DNA of 64,000 nt from assembly GCF_007655135.1 (NCBI RefSeq), contig NC_045130.1:18295363-18359362 (forward strand), read 5' to 3'. Shown here one piece after another: positions 13,186 to 24,900 of the stretch (the first letter of the stretch is position 1; each line of letters starts with the position of its first letter). The stretch is from Punica granatum. Lineage: Eukaryota > Streptophyta > Magnoliopsida > Myrtales > Lythraceae. The notes beneath the pieces are model-generated. The model saw only the letters and a program-made list of their open reading frames with translations. It searched no databases and had not been told where the DNA came from. Made by a program: the position numbers and the translations under genes.

Positions 13186-14954
13186 AAAGAATGTATAGTG
13201 AAGTGCCACACGCACTATTTAATATTCAAGATGTTTCTGGTCCGATATTCAGTGGGACTACTAATACCTTATTATTAGTTATTAGGATTTATATTTCATT
13301 GTATAGGGCCCCTTGGCTTCCCTTGTAAACTAGCATAGATCTTGAGAAATGTGAGCCATTGAATCGGAGTTTGATATTACAATTTCAGGGGGAAAAAAAA
13401 AAAGAAAAAACCCATGTCTCTCTTCTGCCCTCTCTACCCACGAAAACCAGTTAAAAGGTCATTATCAATATGGTTTATCCTCAATTGGATGGTATCGCTT
13501 AGGACCTCAAAAATGGCGAAATAAAATCACCATATACCTCCAGACGTGCTTTCGCACAGTGTCCTTTTTTTTGTTTCAAATTTATTATTTTTTCAACTTT
13601 TTTTACATTTTAGTGATAAAAATGAATCACAATAATTTTTCTTACGAGCATAATATTGGTAAGAGATATATGATCGAACTTAGTGCAATTAATTTTTCAT
13701 TTAAAATTTTATGAATGTCAACATAACAATAGAAAATAATATTTTCAACAATTAGTATGATCGCTGAAATTTTTATTATAAAATTCTTATAGTTCATTCC
13801 GATCTGTATGCATTCCACTAGACATGCTACTATATCGTGGCTCATGCTTTTCTATGAAAATTTTTAAAAAGTTTGCCAGAAAGCTTAGAATTAATAAAAT
13901 GAGAAAAGTTCTTTTTTTATTTCTAGTAATTAATCCTAAATAATATAATAATGTTGATCACGCAAAAAATATAGCAATATGTGTGAGACCCGACATCTTT
14001 TTGCAAACATGCGTACATACACATATACTTACATATGCATATATATATATATATTATACTTTTGTGGCTTGAGCATTAAAAAAAAAATAGAAATGGTGGC
14101 ATCGGCGCCACATGGTTTGTTTCTTTCTTTTTATGTTCCTTCTTTGCTCTATTTTTGGGCTAGGGGAGACGAAGAAGAGCTGAGGGAGGGAGGGAGGGAG
14201 AAAGAGAGAGAGGGAGTGAGCAAGGCTAAGAGCTTTGGGGAGCTCACGATAGAGGAAGAAGATGAGGAAGATTGGAAAGGGTAAGGTGAGACGCTGAAGA
14301 ATCGAAACAGAGGGAGGAATTAGAGCGGAGAATCAAGAAGAAAGAGCAAACAGAGGAGACAGAGAGTGAGCTTGGGCTAAAGGTAATTCCAATGGGAAGA
14401 GCTCTTGAACTTAGTTAGGTTGTGGATGTAATCGGGTATGGATTGATGGAACTTATCCTGGTTTGATCTTGGTTGCTGGTTGTGTGCTTTCATGAATTAG
14501 GAAGTACAAGCTAGGTAAATCACCAAATAAGGAGAGTTAGTGCCTTTGACAGGTTCACCATATGCCTAGGTACGTGAGATTGATTTTATAAGTTTTGTAC
14601 TATAAAACCCCGTTTGGATTGAGAGTTATCTAATTTTAACTTTAACTTTAACTCAACACACTACACAACAAAAATACACATTTTTCAATTCAAAAATTTT
14701 AACTTTAACTCAACACACTACACAACAAAAACATACGTTTTCCAAGTCAAATTTATAATCACATCTCATTTGTCCTTTTCCACAATCAAAATCAAAATCA
14801 AAATCAAAGTGACTTTAACTCTGAATTCAAACGGCCCTTAAGATTCTCTCTTGCTCATATATGTATTTCATTTGATGAATTATAATCATGATTGAATGGA
14901 TTGTTAGATTGACTAGTTAGGGGTGGTCTTGCTTACTCATCCAAGTCAAATAGC
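13181..14954. repeat. Large inverted repeat, left arm
   Basis: The arm pairs in inverted orientation with 16029-17620 over its whole length, by eye at roughly 85-93% in sampled blocks. Landmarks shared by both arms are the GTGTGAGAYCCGACATYTTT block, the AT microsatellite, the GGGAGGGAGGGAG tract, and the block around 14400-14560. The left arm is longer because it carries a 233-bp MITE at 14606-14838. The frames open in the two arms do not agree with each other, so I do not regard the arms as coding. Confidence 0.88.
14606..14838. mobile_element. Tourist/Harbinger-like MITE, 233 bp
   Basis: The inverted termini share CCGTTTGNATTNAGAGTTA. A 3-bp TAA duplication flanks the element (14603-14605 and 14839-14841), as expected for PIF/Harbinger elements. 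The right arm of the large inverted repeat retains the empty site with a single TAA. Inside the element, a 30-bp-class direct repeat containing CTCAACACACTACACAAC occurs twice. There is no coding capacity. Confidence 0.85.
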
Positions 14955-16028
14955 CATAGGTTCGTGACAGAGTTTTGACGGTACCGTGACCCCGCACTCA
15001 TATCCACAACTCCACATTTTATTTCTCATAAGCGGGGGATGCTCGTTATCCTCCAACATTAGGAGTCTAGGTATCCATTTTATATCCCGCCGGATCAGCG
15101 GTTTAGGCATCTATTTTTGTATTCCGCCGGATCAGCGATCCCATGGCTATAAATAATAATATCACTACACTACAATTAATCGGATTCATTTATCATAAAT
15201 CCTCATACTATCTTCATTAAACTTATCTCAGTCAAACAAGCATCGATATAATTAATTTAAGATTTAATTTCATTCTATAGTAGAATAAAAATACTCATAA
15301 AGACCCAAAAATGATAACTTAATGAGTCGAGCCTTTCGGGTGTATAGTCTCAGTGTCCTCAGCTCCTATAAATTATAAACACGGTTAGAAAATCAAATAT
15401 AAATATGTATATATACTTATATATCTCAATATTAATATGTCCATAAATTTCTAATTATGAAATTGATCTCATTGAAATCTACTCACATCAAAATCACGCA
15501 CTGACAAGTTATGAGACGCATCCACAATTAAGAAATTTAACCTCATTAAAACGATTTTAAGGTAATAGAATCATTCTTTGCAAAATTTTCACCCTGACCA
15601 ACTTCAACAAAGCAACACAATCAAAAGGGCTAACTGGCAATCGATAGAGTAATACCATTAAACCTAAATGAAATGTTTAGATCAGCACTAACAGGCCTGT
15701 TCAATAAATCTAATAGGAAATAAAACTGACCAATAACATTTACTCTTGCAATGCTTCCAATACACATAAGCTAGTTTGGTATATCTCACTTAGTCATCTA
15801 TTGAACAAAACTCCTATCTGGCAATTCATTCAGACAATATTGAAGCGATTTTTTAAGAAAATCAATTTCGCATAGGCAACTCAAACAATAAGAGCAACTG
15901 ATGATAAGTTGCTTAAATCATATTTAAAATATTTCAAAACAGCAGCAATCTCCTCAATAACCTCACCAAACCAGGTTCATATCCTAACATAATAACACAT
16001 CGAAACTTATAACTCAAGGACATGGTCT
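14955..16028. other. Loop region of the large inverted repeat
   Basis: About 1.07 kb of AT-rich sequence with no gene recognised. A short tandem pair around 15066-15137 repeats the motif CCGCCGGATCAGCG with a period of about 37 bases. The origin is unknown; it may be a fragment of a retrotransposon. Confidence 0.5.
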
Positions 16029-17620
16029 GCTATTTCACTTAGATGAGTAAGCAAGACCACCCCTAACTTGTCAATCTAACAATCCACTCAATCATGATTA
16101 TAGTTCATCAAATGAAATACATATATGATCAAGAGAGGAATCTTATAGTACAAAACTTGTAAAAGCAATCTCACATTCCTAGGCATATGGTGAATCCATC
16201 AAAGGCACTAACTCTTCCTATACGGTGATTTATCTAGCTCGTACTTCCTAATTCATGAAAGCGCACAACCAATAACCAGCATCGAGCCAGGATTAGTTCC
16301 ATCAATCCATACCCGATTACGTCCACAACCTAACTAAGTTCAAGAGTTCTTACCATGAAATTACCTTTGGCCAGAGCTCACTCTCTGTCTCCTTTGTTTG
16401 CTCGTTCTTCTTGATTCTCCACTCTAATTCCTCCCTCTGTTTTGATTCTTTGGCGTCTCACCTTACCCTTTCCAATCTTTTTCATCTTCTTCCTCTACCA
16501 TGAGCTCCCCCGAGCTCTTGGCTGTGCTCACTCCCTCTAGCGCTCTCTCTCTCTCTCCCTCCCTCCCTCCCTCCCTCCCTCCCTCCATTCTTCTTCGTCT
16601 CCCCTAGCCCAAAAATAGAGAAAAGAAGGAACTGAAAAAGAAAGAAACAAATGAAATGAAATCTATGGCGGTAGAGAAGGATGGTCTCAAAACCACGTGG
16701 AGCCCATTCCACCATTTTTTTTAAATGCTCCATCCAAAAAATTATAATATATATATATATATATATATGAGCATATGTAAGTATATGTGTATGTATGCAT
16801 GTTTGCAAAAAAATGTCGGATCTCACACATATCACTATATTTTTTTCATGATCAACATTACTATATTATTAAGGATTAATTACTAGAAACGAAAAAAAAA
16901 AAAGAACTTTCCTCATTTTATTAATTCTAGCAAGCCTTTTAAAAATTCTCATTGAAAAGCATGAGCGACAATTTAGTAGCGTGTCCAGTGGAACGCGTAC
17001 AAATCAGAATGAACTATAAGAATTTTATAATAAAAATTTCAGCGATCATACTACTTTCAATATTGAAAATATTATTTTCTATTGTTATGTTGACATATTC
17101 ATAAAATTTAAAATGAAAAATTAATTGCACTAAGTACGATCATATATCTCTTACCAATATTATGCTCGTAACAAAAATTATTGTGATTCATTTTTATCAC
17201 TAAAATGTAAAAAAAATTGAAAAAATAATAAATTTGAAACAAAAAAAAAAGACACTGTGCGAAAGTACGTGTGGAGGTATAGGGTGATTTTATTTCGCCA
17301 TTTTTGAGGTACTAAGCAATACCATCCAATTGGGGATAAACCATATTGATAATGACCTTTTAACTGGTTTTCGTGGGTGGAGAGGGAAGAAGAGAGACAT
17401 GGTTTTTTTTTTCCCCTGAAATTGTTGTATCAAACTCCAATTCAATGGCTCACATTCCTCAACATGCTAATTACAAGGGAGGTCAATGGCCTTATACAAT
17501 GAAATAGAAATCCTAATAACTAATAACGAGATATTAGTAGTCTTACTGAGTTTCAGACTTGGAACATCTTGATTATTAAGTAGCATGTGCGCCACTTCGC
17601 TACACTTTCTTTTGATTGTG
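16029..17620. repeat. Large inverted repeat, right arm
   Basis: Inverted counterpart of 13181-14954, without the MITE. It contains a (CT)n/(CCCT)n tract at 16542-16587, expanded relative to the left arm, and an AT microsatellite around 16745-16768. The 117-codon minus-strand frame in this arm is mostly low-complexity sequence and is not conserved in the other arm. Confidence 0.88.
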
Positions 17621-18221
17621 CACCAAGAATCCTTTTGGAACATAAATGTTAGACCAAAACTTTCCTTCTCCTTTTTGGGTTACTACAGATCGTTAGTATA
17701 GATTGGTGAATGATTTGCCACATTGCATTCGTTGATCGTCGTTACCCATACATATACAAGAATTACAGAAGAAAAACTTGGGAAATTCCTAAAATCTCTC
17801 TTGCCTTGCTTAATTATGTGTTTAAGGAAACACAACTATAATTAATTAGAACTAGGGATCAACCAACTCGCATACTGTCGCGGGCGATAACATTTTTCAT
17901 CAATTTTTTTGATTTATCATAATAATTTGTTAATAACCAATTAATATGGAGTACAACTGAACCTAATGATAAAATTAAATTTATGTTTAAAAATCATGAA
18001 TTTTCTACTGATAATATATGATCTAGATTTTCCAAAGTATCTATTTACATAATCATAATTGTAATATAATATATCAGTTTGAATTTGTCTACTAATTTTA
18101 TGTGAACAAATTGTACCTGCCGTTGGGATCCAAATTCACTAAAAGTATCTAGTGGTCGTGATGAAGTCCATGCCTAAGCAAAAATTAATTTCGGTGATCA
18201 GGTTAATGTAACCTTGTATTT

Positions 18222-19040
18222 TCACTAAAAAGATAAAGACGTTTGTGATATTACGAATATAAAAGACTTAAATTGGTGATAAATTAATTGAAATAGGTTT
18301 TCTATAATGTGGGTTAATTTTTAAGTAATTCAGTATTTGTTCCCCTTAAGCAAAGTCTTAAGTGCGAGTATTATGATTAGAGAAAATCTCAATTATAGGT
18401 CGAAATCGCTTGGATTTAGATTAATCGAACCCGTCCAACTTTCAGCTGGTAGATGGTGCACACGGGGAAAAATAGTATACTTAAATTAAATAATAAATAA
18501 TAAATAATAAATAATAAATTTTTTAAAAGGATAAAAGATGTTTGTAATGCCACAAATTAAAAAAAAAATAGAAGGACTTAAAGTGGTGATAAATCAATTG
18601 AAATAGACATCTTACAGCATGGGTTAGTTTTCAGTACTTCGGTTTTGTTCCCCTTAGGTAATATCATGTGCGAGTCTTGTGATCATAGAAAATCCATGAT
18701 TTTTAGGCCCATATAATTCGAATTTAGATTCATCGGACGCATTTGACTTTTGGATAGTAGTTGATACAAATCGGAAAAATATAACACTTAAATTTGATAT
18801 AAAGTTTTAAATTAATAAATAAATAAAAAAGAATGGGTGAGAGTGCGAAAATCCACAGGTGCCACCTCCTTAAACAATATAGTTTTGTGATCAGACAAGA
18901 TCCATAATTTTAGACCAATAATGCTCGAATTTATATTAGTCAAATCCGTTCGGTTTTTAGATGGTAAGTTGTACGCACCGAAAAAATAATTATACTTATA
19001 TTAAATAAAAATTTTAGAATTAATATTTAAAGAAAAAGGA
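18222..19040. repeat. Diverged tandem repeat, about 3 units of 210-310 bp
   Basis: The units start near 18222, 18531 and 18811. The first two share GGTGATAAATYAATTGAAATAG and TTGTTCCCCTTAR. All three carry a TTNGNTNATCRGACNCRTTYG-like block and end in a GNACACRNCGGGGAAAAATA-like block followed by A/T-rich sequence. A related single copy lies at about 62200-62345. Unclassified, possibly a small non-autonomous element. Confidence 0.55.
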
Positions 19041-19563
19041 AGGAAGGATGTGGGTGAGAGTACGGAAATCCACCATACTCCCTCTCTTGCTCATATGGAC
19101 CTGTTTTTATTTTTTACTATAATCCTCCATAAATCAAGTCAAGATGTTTTTTGGCTAGAAAATTCTTTGTTGTCTTCCCTTTTCAGTTCAGATTCGATCC
19201 TGCTCAATCTGGTTTGTTCAATGCTTCCCCTCAAACTGGTCATCGAGATAGACCAAAGAACAAGTTTAGTCTGAAGAGTAGCAAATGCGTCTCGTGCAAG
19301 CGGCTCTGTGAAGAAGTCGATGAAGGGAAGCTTGAGGACCCATCGGGCAGGAAATCCTGTATACTCCTATGATGAGCGAGAGCATAGAGGAAGTGGAGAT
19401 CCTAAAATCTCCAGGAAACATAGAAGAGGATGATGAGATGCTGATAAGCCCGGTTTAGTTCAAGGGGAAGAAGGGACCATGGTCGAAGGAGGAGGAAAGA
19501 CGGCTGACACAACTATCGGACAATTGGACCCATCCGAAGACTTTGCTCTGGCTTTGGATGGAG

Positions 19564-19568
19564 GGTAG
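19564..19568. repeat. Left target-site duplication GGTAG of the Copia array
   Basis: GGTAG directly precedes the first TG of LTR 1. The same five bases follow the last CA of LTR 5 at 46613-46617. No such duplication flanks the internal LTRs. Confidence 0.9.
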
Positions 19569-21243
19569 TGTTGGGAATTGGTGTATGCCCTAGAGGCAAT
19601 CTATAATCAGTTCTGTAATATGATATCTATTTCATTATATTACGAGGCATATCTGTTATTGTGTAGATTGCGCTAAATATGATTTTACACAATAATGTCC
19701 TTGGAATAGTAGGTTCAATAGGCATCAAGTGTGACTTGATTGTGAGATCCTATAATTACTGAACATTATTCCTAAATGTCCATAGTCAAAGTATTATCGT
19801 TAATTAGGACAACGGTAATACGGTTAGACTAGTGTGAGTGTTGATTGATGACCAAATCTCATAGGTCATGGATATGGAGATATCAAATCACACCACATGT
19901 ATACATTAAGAGTAATGTGTATTGGACTGACCCGCCATGAGATTGCTACATGGGTTGTTACGTGACTGTCATTAGTATATCTCAAAGTGACTATAGTGTA
20001 ATGGTCCTTTGACTTGAGGTCACCATGGATTCCTACGTGTAATGTCGTATATTTTGATACTGTCAAACGCCACCGTAACTGGCTGGTTATAAAGATAGTT
20101 ATTGGGTATGCCACAAAGCATGGAAAAGAATGTGAGTGACCAAGATAGGATTTGTCCCTCCTACAAAACGGGAGCGATATCTCACGGCCACTTGGTGGTT
20201 AAGTCTAAAAGTGTATGCATACCCAAATGAGTCGATATAACGATATCGAGCTCATTTGTTCTGATAGACTTAACCGGTAAACCAAGAAAGAGAAATATTG
20301 AGCCATACAAGGATGTCATCGACCATGCCTTGGGCTCAATAGAGATATAGGGGACAATGGATTATATTACACGGTAATATAGGTCACGAGGTTCGTCGAG
20401 AAATTGACTTTCCGATTACTTGAGTAACAGTGATGCATTGCTAGATGCCGCTCACTGTTTGTAATATTAAAATAGAGATTTCGATATTACTATCAACGTA
20501 ATTGGGAACCTACAGGGTCACACACTACGACTAACTTGACGAGATATTTTGAAACAACAAAATTGTCTAATAAAGATTAAATGATTTATGGTGCGACCGA
20601 TTAATCGGATATTTAATGAGATTAAATTTGCCGATTAATTAGACCCGATTTATTAGATTTAATGGTGTGCTAAGTGGTTATTTTTATGGAACCACTTGGA
20701 GCCAATTATAGAAAGAAACATGGGCCAATTGTATGATAACACTTAGCTATACACATGGACTAATTAAATGATGTCACCTAGACTTACACATGTCACTTGG
20801 AGCCTTGATTCTTCTTAATCCCACATCGGTGGGGCTTTGAATTTGTCTTCCCCATATTGCTTATAAAAGGGGCAGCATGCATGTTTAGATATAAGAGATA
20901 TATATACATGTATATGGGTGTACGTGTATAAGTGTAAGGAAATTCAAGTTGAATTGTTCAATTTGAATTAATCCTACTAGTCTAATAAATTTCGGGTGTC
21001 GCATCGGGGTGTTTCTTTCGAGTGTTGGTCGCTAGCACCGCCGATCTCGAAAACTCGTCGACAAAGTCGGTGTGGATACCAGTAGAGGCGTCACGCGTGG
21101 GACGCTCGGTCGACAACTTTAAATATTCCAGGTACGCTTTTATTTACTCTTACTCTTCTAGTAGGTCTTGGAATTAGTTTCACGGGTATGAAATTTTGAA
21201 TTTCTGTTCCTTTTCGCTTCCGTTGCGCCCCGTGGAACTAGCA
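19569..21243 (+). repeat. Copia LTR 1 (5' outermost), 1675 bp
   Basis: TG...CA bounded. It holds an upstream element ATCCCACATCG at 20818-20828, TATAAAAG at 20862-20869 and AATAAA at 20984-20989, which suggests U3 up to about 20890 and R/U5 after that. A perfect palindrome CCGATTAATCGG lies at 20597-20608. At three variable sites it carries the T, A, A states shared with LTRs 2 and 5. Confidence 0.95.
20818..20869 (+). promoter_or_regulatory. snRNA-type USE plus TATA box in LTR 1
   Basis: ATCCCACATCG matches the plant snRNA upstream sequence element consensus RTCCCACATCG at every position. 33 bases separate it from TATAAAAG. In plant snRNA genes this spacing class goes with RNA polymerase II, whereas polymerase III genes have about 10 bp less. 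The same arrangement occurs in each LTR, with the USE starting at 27160, 33502, 39844 and 46187 and TATA at 27204, 33546, 39888 and 46231. Transcription would start near 20890 by the usual TATA distance. Confidence 0.6.
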
Positions 21244-21245
21244 AT

Positions 21246-21256
21246 TGGTATCAGAG
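21246..21256 (+). other. Primer binding site, copy 1
   Basis: TGGTATCAGAG is complementary to the 3' end of plant initiator tRNA-Met and starts 3 bases after the LTR end. The next base is A, where copies 2-4 have C, so the match is 11 nt. It is the shortest of the four. Confidence 0.85.
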
Positions 21257-21944
21257 ACTAGCTAGTTAGAATCTGAGTAGATAATAGCATAAAATATGAT
21301 TTTATGCTTGGTACTGGTATGATTATGTTTGATATTTGCGGTGCATGACTGTTAGACATGGACTATGTCCTAGTTGTGTTAGTATAATAGTTATACGTGT
21401 GGACTATTATGTAATAGTTACATAATAGTGTATAGTGAGATCGATTAAATGTTAATCAAATCCCTCAAAATATTAAGTCCATATCCTTCCACCGTGTAAC
21501 GCTCGTCAAGACCAAGATCGATGAGTGTGTAGACCTTGCCTTCACAGGATGCCCTTACCTATCCTAGTAAGACGTTGTGTTTACCAGTGGGTCGGACTTA
21601 ACTGAGCAAGCCTAACAGGATTAGGAGTTCAGAGGCATGTAGTTGGGCATCGATCTATAAGATAGATTTGAATAAGGAGTTATTCACCCAACTAATCAAG
21701 AGTTGCATGTGATGCAATTGGGAAAGTGAGTTCCCTACCTAAATAGCCAGTTCTGGGTGAATCAGCCCTTGCTGACTCAGAGCTTGGTGAGATATGGATC
21801 TTGAGCTACTATGAGAATGATATTCTCTGAATCAATGTTGAGGGTCATTGATTTGATATAAATAGTGGGAGCAATATTTATAAAGTCCTCATTAAATATT
21901 GTTGTGTCATAATACTTATTTTGTATATTTCTATGGTAGTTACC

Positions 21945-24900
21945 ATGGCAGGGAGCACTTCTAGTACTTTCTGTTTGCGATCCGTCCTTGATAAGGACAA
22001 ACTGTCAGGGAATAATTTCCTTGGTTGGTATCGAAACTTGAGAATTGTTCTCACCCAAGAAAAGAAACTATATGTCTTAGAGCAACCTCTTCTTGCGCCA
22101 CCGCCTGACGATGCCCCCCAAGCTGAGAAAGATGCTTATAGTAAGCATCATGATGATGCCGTAAACGTTGGATGTCTCATGTTAGTCACCATGGACTCGG
22201 AGCTTCAGAAGCAACACGAGAACATGAAGGCGTACGATATGATCGTGCATCTCAGGCAGCTCTATCAAGAGCAGGCCCGACATGAGAGATTCGAGATCTC
22301 TAAAGCACTTTTTCAGGCAAGGTTGATTGAGGGTAGCCCGGTGGGTCTTCATGTACTCAAGATGATTGGGTACGTTGAGACTCTGGGAAGACTGGGATTT
22401 CCTCTTGGTCAAGAGTTGGCCACAGATTTAGTCCTACAGTCGCTGCCCAGCAGTTATAGTCAGTTCATTATGAGCTATAATATGAATGATTACAATAAAC
22501 CATTGCCTGAACTGCTTAGCATGTTGAGAACAGCTGAGCATGATATCAGCAAGGGGACGCCCGTTCTAATGGTCCAAGGGACCAAAAGAAAGGGCAAGAG
22601 CAAGAGTAAAGGCAAGAAGGCTAAAGGTGCATCCAATTTTGACTTGGGTGCGTTGAAGCCTAAAGCCAAGGTGGCGAAGAATGATTACTGCTTCCATTGT
22701 GGCAACACTGGACATTGGAAGCGGAATTGTAAGATATACCTAGAAGAGTTGAAGAAGAAGAAGGGAAGTGAGACTTCCACTTCAGGTATCCATGTTATAG
22801 AGATTAATGTATCTACTACTTCTACATCTTGGGTATTAGATACCGGATGTGGTGCTCATATTTGTGGAAATATGCAGGACCTAAAGGACAGTAGATCGTT
22901 GACAAAGGGCGAGGTGGACCTACGAGTTGGAAATGGAGCAAGAGTTGCTACATTAACTGTAGGGACTTATCACCTAGTTTTGCCTACTGGGCTTGTATTA
23001 GATCTTAACGACTGTTATTATGTACCTGCTATTAGTAGAAACATAATATCTGTTTCTTGTTTGGACAAGAAGGGATTTTGTTTCACTATCAAGAACAAGT
23101 GTTGTTCTATGTACATGAATGATGTATATTATGGCAGTGCACATTTAAGTAATGGTCTGTATGTTCTTGATCTAGATACGCCTATTTATAATGTGGAAAC
23201 CAAACGGCTCAAATCTAATGATTCGAACCCGACTTACCTCTGGCATTGTCGTTTAGGCCATATTAGCGAGAATCGCATCTCTAGACTCCATAAGGATGGA
23301 TTACTGGACTCGTTTGATTTAGAATCGATCGAGACATGCGAACCTTGCTTAATGGGGAAAATGACTAAGGCCCCTTTTACCGGAAAAGGTGAGCGAGCTA
23401 GTGATCTTTTGGCTCTCATACATACCGATGTATGTGGACCAGTGAACAAGCTTGCTAGAGGTGGGTATCTCTACTTTATTACATTTACTGATGATTTCAG
23501 TAGATTTGGATATGTGTTTTTGATGAAACACAAATCTGAATCCTTTGAAAAGTTCAAAGAATTTAAGAATGAAGTGGAGAATCAGTTGGGTAAGAGCATT
23601 AAAGTTCTTCGATCAGATCGAGGAGGTGAATATTTGAGCTATGAGTTCGCTGACTATCTTAAACAGTGTGGGATTTTATCTCAACTGACTCCACCTGGAA
23701 CACCACAATGGAATGGTGTAGCTGAGAGGAGGAATCGAACTTTATTAGATATGGTTCGATCTTTGATGAGTCATGCAAACTTACCTGACTCCTTCTGGGG
23801 ATATGCTCTACAGACAGCTGCTCTCATATTAAACAATGCTCCGTCGAAATCAGTTGAAAGGACACCATATGAGATGTGGTATGGGAAGCGTCCCAAGATG
23901 TCTTTTCTAAAAATATGGGGTTGCGAAGCTTATGTGAAGAGATTGTCTTCGGATAAGCTTGGCTCTAAATCGGACAAATGTTACTTTGTGGGGTATCCTA
24001 AGGAAACTCGAGGATACTATTTCTATAATCCCATCGAGGGCAAAGTGTTTGTCGCTCGAACTGCGGTATTCCTTGAGAAAGAGTTTCTCTTCAAAGGAAC
24101 TAGTGGGAGGAAATTAGAACTTGGGGAAGTTCTACCACAAAATGACATTGACCAATCGACGGGCGATGTTGCAGAACAAGTACCACAAGTTGTTGTGGCA
24201 CAATCTTCTGCACAAGTGACACAGGAGCCTCGTAGGTCTGGTAGGATACGTCATGAGCCCGAGAGATATGGATTTCTCGTGACTCAAGATAATGACGTAT
24301 TGCTCATAGATAATGATGAGCCTACAACCTATGCGGAAGCCGTAATAGGCTCTGACTCTGAGAAATGGCTGGTGGCCATGAGATCTGAGATGGAGTCCAT
24401 GTACACTAACCAAGTATGGACTTTGGTTGATCCACCTGAAGGGGCAAAACCCATTGGGTGTAAGTGGGTCTTCAAGAAGAAGATTGACATGGACGGTAAT
24501 GTGATTACCTTTAAGGGCCGACTTGTGGCAAAAGGTTTCAGACAAGTTCATGGTGTTGACTATGACGAAACCTTTTCCCCGGTAGCTATGCTTAAATCCA
24601 TCAGGATCTTGCTTGCAATTGCAGCTTATTATGATTATGAGATTTGGCAAATGGATGTCAAAACTGCTTTCCTGAACGGGAAGCTCCTCGAGGATGTGTT
24701 TATGACACAACCTGAGGGTTTTGTCGATCCACATTGTGCCGGAAAGGTTTGTAAGCTACAACGGTCTATTTATGGACTGAAGCAAGCTTCTAGGAGCTGG
24801 AATCTTCGTTTTGATGATGCAATCAAAGAGTTTGGTTTCATCAAGAATGAAGATGAACCCTGTGTTTACAAGAAGGTTAGTGGGAGCGTAGTAATCTTCC

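Larger units (their letters stand above)
17621..19568. other. AT-rich region left of the Copia array
   Basis: No gene is recognised. It includes a TAATAAA tandem run at 18491-18518 and a diverged tandem repeat at 18222-19040. The last 500 bases have open frames with no family I can name and may be the other half of the repeat into which the Copia array inserted. Confidence 0.45.

Noticed and set aside
13979..16835. Frames in both arms of the large inverted repeat (13979-14284 plus, 16482-16835 minus)
   Set aside because: They are dominated by AT and GA microsatellite translation. The two arms are not conserved in frame.
19455..19520. MYB-like KKGPWSKEEERRL phrase just left of the array
   Set aside because: Too short, with a stop just upstream and no helix-turn-helix continuation on either side of the insertion.
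24132..24734. 200-codon minus-strand frame inside Copia copy 1, repeated in the other copies, and a 157-codon one near each 3' end
   Set aside because: They are exact antisense shadows of gag-pol and are repeated only because the element is repeated. No motifs.
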